Positions 38,601 through 46,468 of a DNA stretch of 47,318 nucleotides are shown piece after piece. The notes beneath the pieces were generated by a model, which was not told the origin of the DNA, did no database searches, and saw nothing but the letters and a program-made list of their open reading frames with translations. A program made the translations under genes and the position numbers. Each line of letters opens with the position of its first letter. The first letter of the stretch is position 1. This stretch comes from Fidelibacterota bacterium. Lineage in GTDB: Bacteria > Fidelibacterota > Marinisomatia > Marinisomatales > TCS55. The stretch spans positions 1 through 47,318 of the forward strand of contig PBZW01000070.1 in assembly GCA_002730315.1 (NCBI GenBank), given 5' to 3'.

Positions 38601-39287
38601 TGCTTTAAGCACATTCCCTTCAGGGCTAAAACTGATAATATCATCTAACCCGTCTCTATTCCAGTCGACTACACCTGCATAAACAAATCCCGACCCAAAG
38701 CGCATGTTTTCTGGTTCCAGTCGACTGGTAACCATCAATTGTCCTTCATCATCCACATCCACAATAGCCAAACCTCTTACTGGACTTCCCAGCGATACCA
38801 CTAATTCCTGGTCATCATCACCGTCCTGGTTAAACAATTCAAAATTATGACAGCGTAAAAATGTATTGCGTTCTGAAAGGTTCAAGGTACTGGCCGGCGA
38901 TTCGCTGAATCCTTCACCATCCCAAGGATAGTAATACACAATGGGGTGTAGGATGCGCTCTTCGTTCTCATCCGTTAGATTCATAACCGTGATCAATTCA
39001 GGAGAGCCATTGCCATCCAAGTCACCAAGTTTCAAATTCACAAAATTACCCAATAAGCCGTCCGGGGCAGCCAACTCCCAATTGAGCTGTTGGTAGCCAT
39101 CGCCATCGATTTCATAATAACGGATCATCGAAACAGAGCGGCCATTCTCTTGTCCGATTTCTACTGCGGCGAATTCAATCAATCCGTCACCGTCCAGATC
39201 AAATGTACCTTCCATGTGTATGATTTGCAGATCTTTTCCAGACAGCATTGCCATCAACAACATAAACTTGGAAATCATTCGCATCAT
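35619..39287 (-). CDS. Large secreted FG-GAP and Ig-like repeat protein
   Basis: This 1222-residue protein has a signal-like N-terminus. Residues about 25-380 form an FG-GAP/VCBS beta-propeller with calcium-type loops such as DLDGDGLIEF, DLDGNGSPEL, DWNRDGLDDI, DWDADGFLDV and DFDQDGYKDI. The rest is a string of seven putative Ig/cadherin-like (He_PIG/CADG) modules, each with a P-x-GM...TG.L.W.P core (for example PEGMRMDPFTGRLRWEP, PDGMEVDEFTGTLLWTP, PQGMQMSNTGKLVWIP) and an SDG-type ending. A hydrophobic stretch (WPLMLTFVGVMFAWGVAQF) closes the protein and may anchor it. It overlaps the upstream FG-GAP paralogue by 4 nt. Function is unknown; surface adhesion or matrix binding is plausible. 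Confidence 0.78.
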   Translation of the reverse strand: MMRMISKFMLLMAMLSGKDLQIIHMEGTFDLDGDGLIEFAAVEIGQENGRSVSMIRYYEIDGDGYQQLNWELAAPDGLLGNFVNLKLGDLDGNGSPELITVMNLTDENEERILHPIVYYYPWDGEGFSESPASTLNLSERNTFLRCHNFELFNQDGDDDQELVVSLGSPVRGLAIVDVDDEGQLMVTSRLEPENMRFGSGFVYAGVVDWNRDGLDDIISFSPEGNVLKAQPFKNKNGSFKEGPATHTTIPGMNGFIARSVAVTDWDADGFLDVITPFQSGHLIGLTLSDAGVAIDDIPNEAGPLSNIQTSDFDQDGYKDILLVSGEMNMMTVSFGAETPAEKTESYFTLTVDSVDIQVFSALPIVSNGQYMGTTIAAGWDGDETSVFLTDLGLPPPVDKPTVQDTQAEPVDLLKIFPEIAGRGAGPISLGAKPMKSLGQPLPKGVLPRHVLPIDQLFVYSIPEDEANQFYSFRWLLPPPKGMFFHYETRSIQWVPNGTQLGAYKLAYHVEMKVGEDVELESEEEDSLLTYKVIPHLEGYDERLWIYVNDTPEFISDPEETEFVAKSLFTYSPVVNDLNTDAKIQFLLEAAPDGMEMDSSGALYWQTDSSHVNIYNVRLVASDGFDRAAQEFKLFARAGVKILSEPDSIIRVNELFKYQVGVWRPDLEQELKYKMLYHPEGMSISETGNIEWTPAVAQIDSQNFAVAVNHGVAADTQEVTLYVNHPPVIDEAPPPMNKVNLGYAWDFQLEVNDPNVNAELTFTAVEMPEGMRMDPFTGRLRWEPTRDEMDFGLLKIEIDDGMDVRTVEANFFINAPIKLVSIPVMKATVGQQYKYKIMTTDLNKGTLLPYAHLVKIEDIEMIRIYAVNIADDVYRENVDRYIGDWNATEVVYQTGQGEMDSEEFSRLNLKRYVHSIFWEDDRLIIIIEEKDDRSVSVKDALWEFFQGSKGKPPKVIVERRSTIRYTLEEFPDGMEVDEFTGTLLWTPGKDQYDTYPIKLVVSDGYTKDEQSFDLYVNHPATIVSQAPKAALVEEMYKYQVQVEDKNSDAELHYELVKGPQGMQMSNTGKLVWIPKASQVNKHEFEVKVSDGYHEDTQRGKVFVNIPPSVVSKPKPVGLTGYEYRYKIIAEDLNNDKVSFRSIRLPKYASFNKKTGLFKWRPRNNQRGPHDVIITAIDERGATTSHQFQIHVFENPDARRFVNTGWPLMLTFVGVMFAWGVAQF

Positions 39288-41332
39288 AAGCTATCAACCG
39301 CAACTGAATCAACTGCAACACTGTCAACACCCATGAATTCTAAAATTTTAAATTTCATTTCTTTTGCTCGTTTGGCGATATCTGCATCTGTATACATTTC
39401 CGAATTTATTCTATATGGATGAAATTCACCTGAAAACGTTATGGTTGTATTCACTGTTTTATTACCAATACTATCTACGACAATTTCTCCAGCAATATCC
39501 CACAATTCAATTGCTCGCATATAAATAGACAGGTTGTGACGATTATCCGCTAACGGTGTTCGAACAGAAATATAGGAATTATTTTTTGTTTTCTTCTCGT
39601 TTTCACTGTTATATATCAAAATGCTGTTTTCTGCTTCAGCCAGTCTCAACGATTCAGGAAAACCTTCAAATTGGTATGATGGATAATGGGATAACTTTGA
39701 TTGCCAGTTAGACGGATCCAGGTCTTGGATCAACGAATCCACATGAGGTGATATACTGGCAGTGAATTCATTATTAGTTAAGTTATGGTTCAATGTTAAA
39801 ACGGATATTTTATCCATGCTATCTGGTCTCGCAACATAGGAGAATTCAGCATTTTTATTCGTAATTACCTGCCCCAAATTTGCACTAATGTTATGAGAAA
39901 CGGATGGATATTTAGGAAGTTTATGATCTTCAACCAACATATGAAAAGAAGGTACACCATTGAAAACAAAGCGGTCCTCTCCTTTTTCTTTTGGAGGTGT
40001 ATGGACAAAAACCATATATGGTTCGTAGGGTGGCGGCGTGTAAATAATAGGCGGTTTTGTAGTATCTACAACAATAATAGCATAGGAGTGTTCAGCTTCT
40101 TCGATTACCGGCATAATGCGGTGGCGGTCTCCTAATGCATCTATATCAGAGACTAGTTCTTCTTTCAACCGCTGCTCAGCATAAAATTTAAATTCATGTA
40201 CACCTATATCCTCTCTCTTCGGGATCCAGTTTATATAACCCGAGGTAGGATCAAAGTAAGCTCTTTCAGGAGGTTGTGCAAGCCAATGAAAGCTATAAAA
40301 TCCTGTAGTTGTATCCATTGTGGCTTGATAATGCAGTGTATCGCCTAAACGTAGTGTGTCCTCCGGTATAATGGTGATCCCTGGTTCCGGCTTTGCCATA
40401 AAAAGATCATAAATACCAGAATTCACCCTTGATGTAATTACTGTGTTGATATTTTCAGCTGACGTGCTCTCCGGCAAAATAAATAGATTTTCCCCGCTGA
40501 ATATACTTTCTGTCAAAGTAAGAACGCTGTCATAATAGGCCAATGTCATTACTTGCCCGCTGGCAAAAGGTATTTGTAATTCTTCTCTGCTATCCATATC
40601 CAAATCTGTCTTTTGTGTTGCTGAGCCCAATAACTTTAATGCTCCATTTAACGGAAAAGAGTTGTCGTTTGTCACTTTAAATTCATTATTTGTGCTGAAT
40701 AATGCAGTTTTAAGACTATCATTTTCCGGGCTGAATACAACTAAATAGGGTTTCCCATCTACATTAATAAAGTTGGTAAAAATAGGTCCAAAGCCGTTAT
40801 GCAGATTGAACGGGAGATGAATATGTATTGTATTACCATTAAGAGTTTCTCTCTGTTCATTTGCCTGCAGCAGAACAGCCGCGCGATAAGGGCTGCCCAC
40901 AGCTGCGGACACAATTCCAGAAAATGTGTCTATATCAGCATTATTGGCATGTAAAACTTCACCATTATCGATAACCAAATCCCTGGCAATAAATACTGAA
41001 TCCCGCCACGTATATACATGTAGCCACTTGTTACTGTTCTTACGATATCCGGGTAGGTAATCGACTAAAATAATCAATTCACTATCACCGTCATTATCCA
41101 GGTCATATATCAATGCATCTTTTATTATATAATCTTCAGGTTTTATTTGCCACAAGGGTGAATGTGTACCGTCATGTTGAATTTCCACGTAGCGCAGCAC
41201 AGCAGTTGTAAATAATAATACTTCATCTAAACGATTACTGTTTAGATCATAAGGACCGCTAATATTCATATTTCCCGCATGGATAGCAATGTGCAGGAAA
41301 ACTGCATAAATACACCATTTCACTAATCTCAT
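39284..41332 (-). CDS. Secreted FG-GAP and Ig-like protein, paralogue of the downstream gene
   Basis: This 682-residue protein has a signal peptide (KWCIYAVFLHIAIHAG). An FG-GAP-like region spans about 20-310, with DLDNDGDSELIILVD and DLDMDSREELQIPF. A single Ig-like module follows (PPERAYFDPTSGYINWIPKREDIGVHEFKFYAEQ). It is close to the first module of the next protein: YSFHWL.QPP against YSFRWLLPPP, and INWIP against IQWVP. The remaining 280 residues have no recognised domain, apart from a short Pro-rich YTPPPYEPYM. The C-terminus is a small tandem repeat, VDSVAVDSVAVDSL. The stop overlaps the larger paralogue's start (ATGA), so both are made from one transcript. Confidence 0.75.
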   Translation of the reverse strand: MRLVKWCIYAVFLHIAIHAGNMNISGPYDLNSNRLDEVLLFTTAVLRYVEIQHDGTHSPLWQIKPEDYIIKDALIYDLDNDGDSELIILVDYLPGYRKNSNKWLHVYTWRDSVFIARDLVIDNGEVLHANNADIDTFSGIVSAAVGSPYRAAVLLQANEQRETLNGNTIHIHLPFNLHNGFGPIFTNFINVDGKPYLVVFSPENDSLKTALFSTNNEFKVTNDNSFPLNGALKLLGSATQKTDLDMDSREELQIPFASGQVMTLAYYDSVLTLTESIFSGENLFILPESTSAENINTVITSRVNSGIYDLFMAKPEPGITIIPEDTLRLGDTLHYQATMDTTTGFYSFHWLAQPPERAYFDPTSGYINWIPKREDIGVHEFKFYAEQRLKEELVSDIDALGDRHRIMPVIEEAEHSYAIIVVDTTKPPIIYTPPPYEPYMVFVHTPPKEKGEDRFVFNGVPSFHMLVEDHKLPKYPSVSHNISANLGQVITNKNAEFSYVARPDSMDKISVLTLNHNLTNNEFTASISPHVDSLIQDLDPSNWQSKLSHYPSYQFEGFPESLRLAEAENSILIYNSENEKKTKNNSYISVRTPLADNRHNLSIYMRAIELWDIAGEIVVDSIGNKTVNTTITFSGEFHPYRINSEMYTDADIAKRAKEMKFKILEFMGVDSVAVDSVAVDSL

Positions 41333-41587
41333 TAAATAGCCGTTTTGTATTACCTCGAATCAACTGTTGGACAGGGAGTTGTTTACAGCGCATAACAAAT
41401 CGCTGTTTAAGTGGTGTTCCCTTACCTCTACTGAAGAGGAATATAGTCTGTCACTCTCGAAAAATACAAGGAAAAGGGCCTTGATAACCCATAGAATTGT
41501 CTAAATTCGCTGGAATATTTCCCTTCGAATTTTGCGGTCTGAAAACATAAATTGAACAATGCATGAACAAGATATCAAGGGATACCC
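41333..41587. promoter_or_regulatory. Divergent intergenic region with several short inverted repeats
   Basis: This 255-bp gap separates the FG-GAP pair (minus) from the OMP-protease series (plus). Short perfect inverted repeats are ACAGCG-N10-CGCTGT (41385-41406), CCTCT-N5-AGAGG, and AAATTCG-N16-CGAATTT (41503-41532). The last lies 55-85 bp upstream of the plus-strand ATG. No convincing -10/-35 pair was found. A shared regulator for both directions is possible. Confidence 0.35.
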
Positions 41588-42508
41588 ATGCTAAAAAGAG
41601 CTTTTCTTTTTAATCATCTCATTCCCTTACTCTTATTTGCCCAGAGCGACCTTTACCCCATCCAGGATTATTATGGCGGCGGCATCGGCTATAGTCCAAT
41701 GTATATGACCTTAGATTCTATTCCGGGTTCATCAAAAATGTCTGCATTGGGTTTAAATACCGATAATTTCAAAACTCCGTTTATAGTACATGGTGGAGAA
41801 GGATTTACTCACATTGCCGGACGCTGGCGCTTGGGTGGTTATGCAGGGATAGGTTCATCTTCTATCAGCAATATCATGGATGTATATTTCTACCAAGAGA
41901 CCAATGATTCTGCAGGTATACAGCAGGAATCATCTCCATTGGCCAATGATGGTGATAAAATTGTAGCCTACGAAGGCAGCTTCAGGCCAACTATCAATGC
42001 CAAATTCTCTTTTACGCTTGGGGCGGTAATGCTGGAGTATGTTGTGCCGATATTCAGAGACCTGGAAATATCCGGGGGGACCCTCATGGGAATTGGGCGT
42101 GTTAATGTCAGTATCGATCAGTACACGGGAGAGGCCCAGTGGAATAGCCTCTTTTCGAATTATTATGGCACTGTAGAAAATGGGATTATGTATTACAATA
42201 TTGATTCATCATATACAAGCAATCAGGCAGATTCTGTTATAGCCGGTTTGCAAAGCACTACTCTGACACCAGTTAATGGATATGGAGGTTTAACAGATTT
42301 AAGCGGTACGTTCTTCAACTTTCAACCATATGTTGCAGTTAAATGGCAAATTATGGATCGAGTAGGGCTACGGTTGAGTTTGGGTTATAACCAAGGAACA
42401 ATTGGACACGGACAATGGTTTCTCAATGGAAGAAAACAGATATCAGATTCCCCAAAATCGTCTTTGCGTGGATTGACCATTCGTACAATGTTCTATTTTG
42501 GCCTATAG
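41588..42508 (+). CDS. Putative outer-membrane beta-barrel protein
   Basis: This 306-residue protein has a signal-like start (MLKRAFLFNHLIPLLLFAQS). The mature part is rich in Gly, Tyr and Ser with alternating hydrophobic strands (GRWRLGGYAGIGSSS, FSFTLGAVMLEYVVP, YVAVKWQIMDRVGLRLSLGYNQG) and ends TIRTMFYFGL, an outer-membrane-like terminus with a late aromatic. No named family is recognised. It is 41 nt upstream of the CtpA-type protease and divergent from the FG-GAP pair. Confidence 0.68.
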   Translation: MLKRAFLFNHLIPLLLFAQSDLYPIQDYYGGGIGYSPMYMTLDSIPGSSKMSALGLNTDNFKTPFIVHGGEGFTHIAGRWRLGGYAGIGSSSISNIMDVYFYQETNDSAGIQQESSPLANDGDKIVAYEGSFRPTINAKFSFTLGAVMLEYVVPIFRDLEISGGTLMGIGRVNVSIDQYTGEAQWNSLFSNYYGTVENGIMYYNIDSSYTSNQADSVIAGLQSTTLTPVNGYGGLTDLSGTFFNFQPYVAVKWQIMDRVGLRLSLGYNQGTIGHGQWFLNGRKQISDSPKSSLRGLTIRTMFYFGL

Positions 42509-42549
42509 TTTCAGGCTTGTTTTATTCACTTTATTTATAAATTAAAACA

Positions 42550-44157
42550 ATGAACAACAAAAAGAAATTTCAACGATTACCTTTTACCATGACATTTATT
42601 ACGGTGTTATTATTAGCGCTGATTCCACTGTCACAAATCCTGTATTCAAAAAATCCATACAGCGCCATTGAAGACAAATTCAAAATCATGAATCAAATTT
42701 TATATTATATCAACCAGCTTTATTTTGAAGATGTAGATATGGATGAACTAATGGAAGGTGCATTTCATGGTATTTTTGAAAAACTTGATCCCCACTCGAC
42801 CTATATAGCCGCAAAACAGCAGGAGGAAATAGATGAACTTTTTCGAGGTTCTTTTCAAGGGATAGGAATCGAATTCGATATCCTGAACGGTTACATCACT
42901 GTAATTTCACCTGTGGCCGACAGCCCCTCTGAACGCGGGGGTCTTATGCCCGGTGACCAAATTATTGCTATCAATGGCGAAGACGCTTATGAAATCACCA
43001 AAAAAGATGTTTTCAAAAAACTACGAGGACCCAAAGGCACCAGGGTGGATATTACAATCAGGCGGTTCGGTGGTGAACAGTTTGATGTAACTATTATTCG
43101 GGATGATATTCCTATATATAGCGTCCGAGCATCATTAATGCTGGATCTTGAAACGGGTTATATTTGGCTCACACGGTTTTCTGCAACTACTGATGAAGAA
43201 GTGAGTGCTGCCCTTAACCAGCTGGAAAATCGTGGCATGAAAAAACTTATTTTGGATTTACGAAACAATAGCGGCGGCTTCCTGGAACAGGCTGCTGCCA
43301 TCAGTAATTTATTTATTGCCCGAGAAGACACACTAGTTTTTACTAAAGGTAAAAGCAAAAAAATGGAACAAGTGTTCATTTCAGATCCAACAAAAGGTCG
43401 TGAGGATTTTCCATTAATTGTATTGATCAACCGCGGATCAGCCAGCGCCAGTGAAATTGTAGCAGGGTCTATACAGGACCTGGACCGTGGGTTGGTCGTT
43501 GGTGAGACTAGTTTTGGTAAAGGGTTAGTTCAGCGGCAATTACCTTTGAATGACGGATCAGCAATCCGCGTAACCATTGCCCGTTATTATACCCCCAGTG
43601 GACGGCTTATTCAGCGCCCCTACGAAAATGGGGATACACGGAATTATTACAAAGACTTATACATTAAAAATCGTGAATCTGTCCTGGATTCATTAAAGCA
43701 ACTAAAACCCAAGTATAAAACAAGGTCCGGCAGGATTGTATACGGCGGGGGCGGTATAACACCAGATCAGCATATTACATGGGATTTGAATCTTCAAAAA
43801 AATACGCAGCGTTTGCTTACCCATACAATGCGCCCGTTTTTCAACTGGGGATCAAATTACGCCAGTAATCACCGCGATGAACTTGATAATTATGAAAGTT
43901 TCAAGACCGATTGGGTATTGGATGATAGCGATTTCCAGATGTTCCTGGATTACGTTTCCTCAGAAACTATTGAATTGAACCAAGAAGAATTAGAGTTGGA
44001 CAAAGATTATATTTTAAACATGCTAAAATCGGAAATAGCCAGCGCCCATTGGGGTAAAGATGAAGCTATCGGTATTCGTTTAAACTATGATAGCCAGGTC
44101 ATGGATGCTATAAAATATTTTAATGAAGCCGCTGGTTTCATCAATAATTCACAGTAA
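42550..44157 (+). CDS. S41 family C-terminal processing peptidase
   Basis: This 535-residue protein has an N-terminal membrane anchor or signal (about 12-32). A PDZ domain covers about 95-185, with GIGIEFDILNGYITVISPV and GLMPGDQIIAINGE. The protease core has LDLRNNSGGFLEQA, then GSASASEIVAGS with nucleophile Ser299, and TSFGKGLVQ with general base Lys324. The 25-residue Ser-Lys spacing equals that of E. coli Prc and algal D1P. The C-terminal 100 residues hold no known domain. The enzyme should cleave envelope protein C-termini in the periplasm. It stands between an OMP gene and the exbB-exbD-tonB series. Confidence 0.94.
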   Translation: MNNKKKFQRLPFTMTFITVLLLALIPLSQILYSKNPYSAIEDKFKIMNQILYYINQLYFEDVDMDELMEGAFHGIFEKLDPHSTYIAAKQQEEIDELFRGSFQGIGIEFDILNGYITVISPVADSPSERGGLMPGDQIIAINGEDAYEITKKDVFKKLRGPKGTRVDITIRRFGGEQFDVTIIRDDIPIYSVRASLMLDLETGYIWLTRFSATTDEEVSAALNQLENRGMKKLILDLRNNSGGFLEQAAAISNLFIAREDTLVFTKGKSKKMEQVFISDPTKGREDFPLIVLINRGSASASEIVAGSIQDLDRGLVVGETSFGKGLVQRQLPLNDGSAIRVTIARYYTPSGRLIQRPYENGDTRNYYKDLYIKNRESVLDSLKQLKPKYKTRSGRIVYGGGGITPDQHITWDLNLQKNTQRLLTHTMRPFFNWGSNYASNHRDELDNYESFKTDWVLDDSDFQMFLDYVSSETIELNQEELELDKDYILNMLKSEIASAHWGKDEAIGIRLNYDSQVMDAIKYFNEAAGFINNSQ

Positions 44158-44175
44158 ATTTCAAGGCTGGATTTT

Positions 44176-44253
44176 TTGACATTCCCCGAGGGAATTAATA
44201 AGTTAGGCGTCAATTTTTCCGAGGAAAATAAACAATAAACAGAACAACGGAGG
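44176..44253 (+). promoter_or_regulatory. Putative promoter, operator and ribosome binding site of the exbB series
   Basis: TTGACA (44176-44181) is followed after exactly 17 nt by TAAGTT, a plausible but weak -10. Between them lies the perfect inverted repeat ATTCCC-CGA-GGGAAT (44181-44195), placed where a repressor would block RNA polymerase. A strong GGAGG (44249-44253) lies 5 nt before the exbB ATG. Confidence 0.45.
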
Positions 44254-44258
44254 ACTAG

Positions 44259-44888
44259 ATGCTAGTCGAATATTTCGTTAACGGCGGACCTTTCATGTGG
44301 CCAATTCTCATATCACTTGCTTTTGGTCTTGCTTTTACAGGTGAGCGTTTCTATACGCTGATTATGTCATCAATAAATACGCAAAAGTTTTTTGATGATG
44401 TAAATACAACATTAGATGATCAAGGTGTTGCAGCAACGCTCGAATTATGCGAAAAGACAAATGGCCCGGTTGCAGAAATTTTTCACGCCGGACTTTCACG
44501 GATGCACCGTGGCATCACTGAGGTGGAAAAGGCGATCCAAAACGCAGGTTCGCTGGAAATGTCATTTCTGGAAAAGAATATGATCTGGCTGAATGCAGTC
44601 ATTACCATTGCGCCTATGCTTGGATTTACAGGTACGGTTGCCGGTATGATTAATGCTTTTGATGCAATTGCAGCAGCAGATGATATTTCTCCCGCTGTTG
44701 TTGCCGGGGGTATTTCACAAGCCCTTTTGACAACCGCTTTTGGGTTAATTGTAGCAATGATCATCCAGGTTTTCCAGAATGTCTTTGTTTCACGCATTGA
44801 CAAACTGGTCTTAGATATGGAAGAACATTCCGTCCAGCTAGTTGACCATCTATTTGAGCTGGAAACAAAGAAAAAGAAGAAGAAATAA
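44259..44888 (+). CDS. exbB: MotA/TolQ/ExbB proton channel family protein
   Basis: This 209-residue protein has three transmembrane segments: about 12-35, a pair near 110-135 and 150-180. The family block MIWLNAVITIAPMLGFTGTVAGMINAF is clear, including the conserved GxxGTVxGM motif; AVVAGGISQALLTTAFGLIVAM forms the last helix. The C-terminus is a Lys-rich tail. ExbB forms a pentameric proton channel that energises TonB. It leads a compact run exbB-exbD-exbD-tonB and has a strong ribosome binding site. TolQ or a related gliding-motor role cannot be excluded, but the adjacent TonB favours ExbB. Confidence 0.93.
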   Translation: MLVEYFVNGGPFMWPILISLAFGLAFTGERFYTLIMSSINTQKFFDDVNTTLDDQGVAATLELCEKTNGPVAEIFHAGLSRMHRGITEVEKAIQNAGSLEMSFLEKNMIWLNAVITIAPMLGFTGTVAGMINAFDAIAAADDISPAVVAGGISQALLTTAFGLIVAMIIQVFQNVFVSRIDKLVLDMEEHSVQLVDHLFELETKKKKKK

Positions 44889-44897
44889 ACCCTACCC

Positions 44898-45293
44898 ATG
44901 ATAAAAAAGCGCCGCTTTAAAGGCGGAGAAATACCCACTTCTTCAATGGCAGACATTGCTTTTCTGCTACTCATATTCTTCCTGGTAACAACGACTATCG
45001 ATATGGACAAAGGGTTGGGTATAATTCTGCCTGCTGAAGGTGAGGAAATTGAGATCAAAAAGGATAATATCCTCAATTGCCTGATTAATTCTCAGGGTTA
45101 CGTTCTCCTGGGTGGTGAGCCCATAAAGACCAGGGATATTAATAAAGAAATAAGGCGCAAAATTGCTGAAAATAATAAACTGATTATTTCTGTGAAAGCG
45201 CACGAAAAAACAAAGTACAGTGATTACATAGCAGTAATAGATCAGTTGAAAATGGCCAATGCCAAACGTATTTCCATCGCGGAGACAGACTGA
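44898..45293 (+). CDS. exbD: ExbD/TolR family biopolymer transport protein, first copy
   Basis: This 131-residue protein has the ExbD layout: a basic cytoplasmic start (MIKKRRFKGGEIPTSSMADI), one transmembrane helix AFLLLIFFLVTTTI whose start carries the conserved Asp (MADIAF) that carries protons in the ExbB/ExbD motor, and a periplasmic domain ending ISIAETD. It lies 9 nt after exbB and touches the second exbD-like gene directly, the next codon after its stop being that gene's TTG. Confidence 0.93.
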   Translation: MIKKRRFKGGEIPTSSMADIAFLLLIFFLVTTTIDMDKGLGIILPAEGEEIEIKKDNILNCLINSQGYVLLGGEPIKTRDINKEIRRKIAENNKLIISVKAHEKTKYSDYIAVIDQLKMANAKRISIAETD

Positions 45294-45704
45294 TTGGAAG
45301 TCAAACGTAAAACTCAGGTCTCCACCGATATTCCAACGGCATCTATGCCGGATATTATTTTTATGCTGTTGATCTTTTTTATGGTTACAACAGTTCTCCG
45401 GGAATACTCAGGTCTGCCGGTGGAACTACCAAAAGCAAAACGGATTGAAAAGCTCAAATCAAAGCGGCATACATCTCATATTTGGATATCAAAAGAAGGC
45501 CTTGTTTCCATCCAGGATAAACTGCACAGCGTAGATAATGTGCGTCACGTGATGTATGATATCCGTGCAGCTGATCCGTTATTGACTGTATCGTTAAAGG
45601 CAGATAAATCAGCAAAAATGGGGCTGATATCTGAGGTGCATAATGAACTTAGAAAAGCAGATGCCCTGAAGCTGAATTATTCAACCAAAACAGCCGTTGA
45701 ATAA
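45294..45704 (+). CDS. exbD: ExbD/TolR family biopolymer transport protein, second copy (TTG start)
   Basis: This 136-residue protein begins at a TTG that follows the first exbD stop without any gap. The nearest in-frame ATG would remove the conserved region before the helix, so TTG is the likely start; a GGAG lies 10 nt upstream. Features: basic start (VKRKTQ), SMPDIIFMLLIFFMVTTVL with the conserved Asp, and a periplasmic domain. The two copies are clearly related but divergent, so the motor may be heteromeric (inference). It ends 2 nt before tonB. Confidence 0.9.
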   Translation: MEVKRKTQVSTDIPTASMPDIIFMLLIFFMVTTVLREYSGLPVELPKAKRIEKLKSKRHTSHIWISKEGLVSIQDKLHSVDNVRHVMYDIRAADPLLTVSLKADKSAKMGLISEVHNELRKADALKLNYSTKTAVE

Positions 45705-45706
45705 GT

Positions 45707-46324
45707 ATGGGGAAATATACACCTTTATTAAAATTTAATTATCCCGTTACAGTAAGGATTACTGGTTTATGTGGAATTATAATGATAACATTTGGATTTT
45801 TATTTATTCCCCGGAGTTTTGATATTGTTGTTTTAGAAGACGCCGATCAAATCATAATTGAACAGATTGATATTCCCCAAACCCAACAGATCGATTTGCC
45901 GCCACCACCAGCTCGTCCTTCTGTCCCTATTGAGTCAGAAGATGAAGATTTAGCGGACGATTTAACTATTGAAGAAACGGATTTGGAAAGTTTTGAAGCG
46001 TGGGATGCCCCGCCGCCGCCGCCTGAAGGTCCAAGGGTAAAATTTATCCCTTACGATGATCCCCCGAAACCGCTGACGACCATTAAGCCTAAATATCCGG
46101 AGATCGCACAGGAGGCCGGCATTGAAGGTACTGTTATTGTGCAGGTGTTTGTTGATAAAAAAGGTAGGGTTAAGGAAACGATTATTTTAAAAGGTATCCC
46201 AAATACAGGGCTGGACGAGGCTGCTATAGATGCCATTCGCAGAACACGTTTTAAACCAGCCAAACAGCGTGAACGAGCTGTAGGTGTTTGGATATCTATC
46301 CCTGTCAATTTCAAGCTTAAATAA
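45707..46324 (+). CDS. tonB: TonB family energy-transducing protein
   Basis: This 205-residue protein has a single N-terminal transmembrane segment (about 18-37), a proline- and acid-rich periplasmic spacer (IDLPPPPARPS, then APPPPPEGPRV), and a C-terminal TonB domain from about 125 to 205. The domain reads KYPEIAQEAGIEGTVIVQVFVDKKGRV, then TGLDEAAIDAIRRTRFKPA and VWISIPVNFKLK, the standard order. It couples the ExbB/ExbD motor to outer-membrane receptors. It closes the run and is followed at once by a strong terminator. No TonB-dependent receptor gene is in the window. Confidence 0.95.
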   Translation: MGKYTPLLKFNYPVTVRITGLCGIIMITFGFLFIPRSFDIVVLEDADQIIIEQIDIPQTQQIDLPPPPARPSVPIESEDEDLADDLTIEETDLESFEAWDAPPPPPEGPRVKFIPYDDPPKPLTTIKPKYPEIAQEAGIEGTVIVQVFVDKKGRVKETIILKGIPNTGLDEAAIDAIRRTRFKPAKQRERAVGVWISIPVNFKLK

Positions 46325-46355
46325 AAAGCTCCTTTATTGAAGGAGCTTTTTTTTT
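46323..46355 (+). terminator. Rho-independent terminator after tonB
   Basis: AAAAAGCTCCTT pairs with AAGGAGCTTTTT around a 5-nt loop TATTG, followed by a run of nine Ts. It begins at the stop codon of tonB and closes the plus-strand exb series. Confidence 0.94.
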
Positions 46356-46468
46356 ATATAATAAATTATTTATGTTGAAAATTCTGTCATTGGTGTTAGA
46401 AAAGTGAGTTTCCAGGCTGGCAAATTAAACAATCTTTAAAGAGCAGCGCCACGAGCTTACACTTTATA

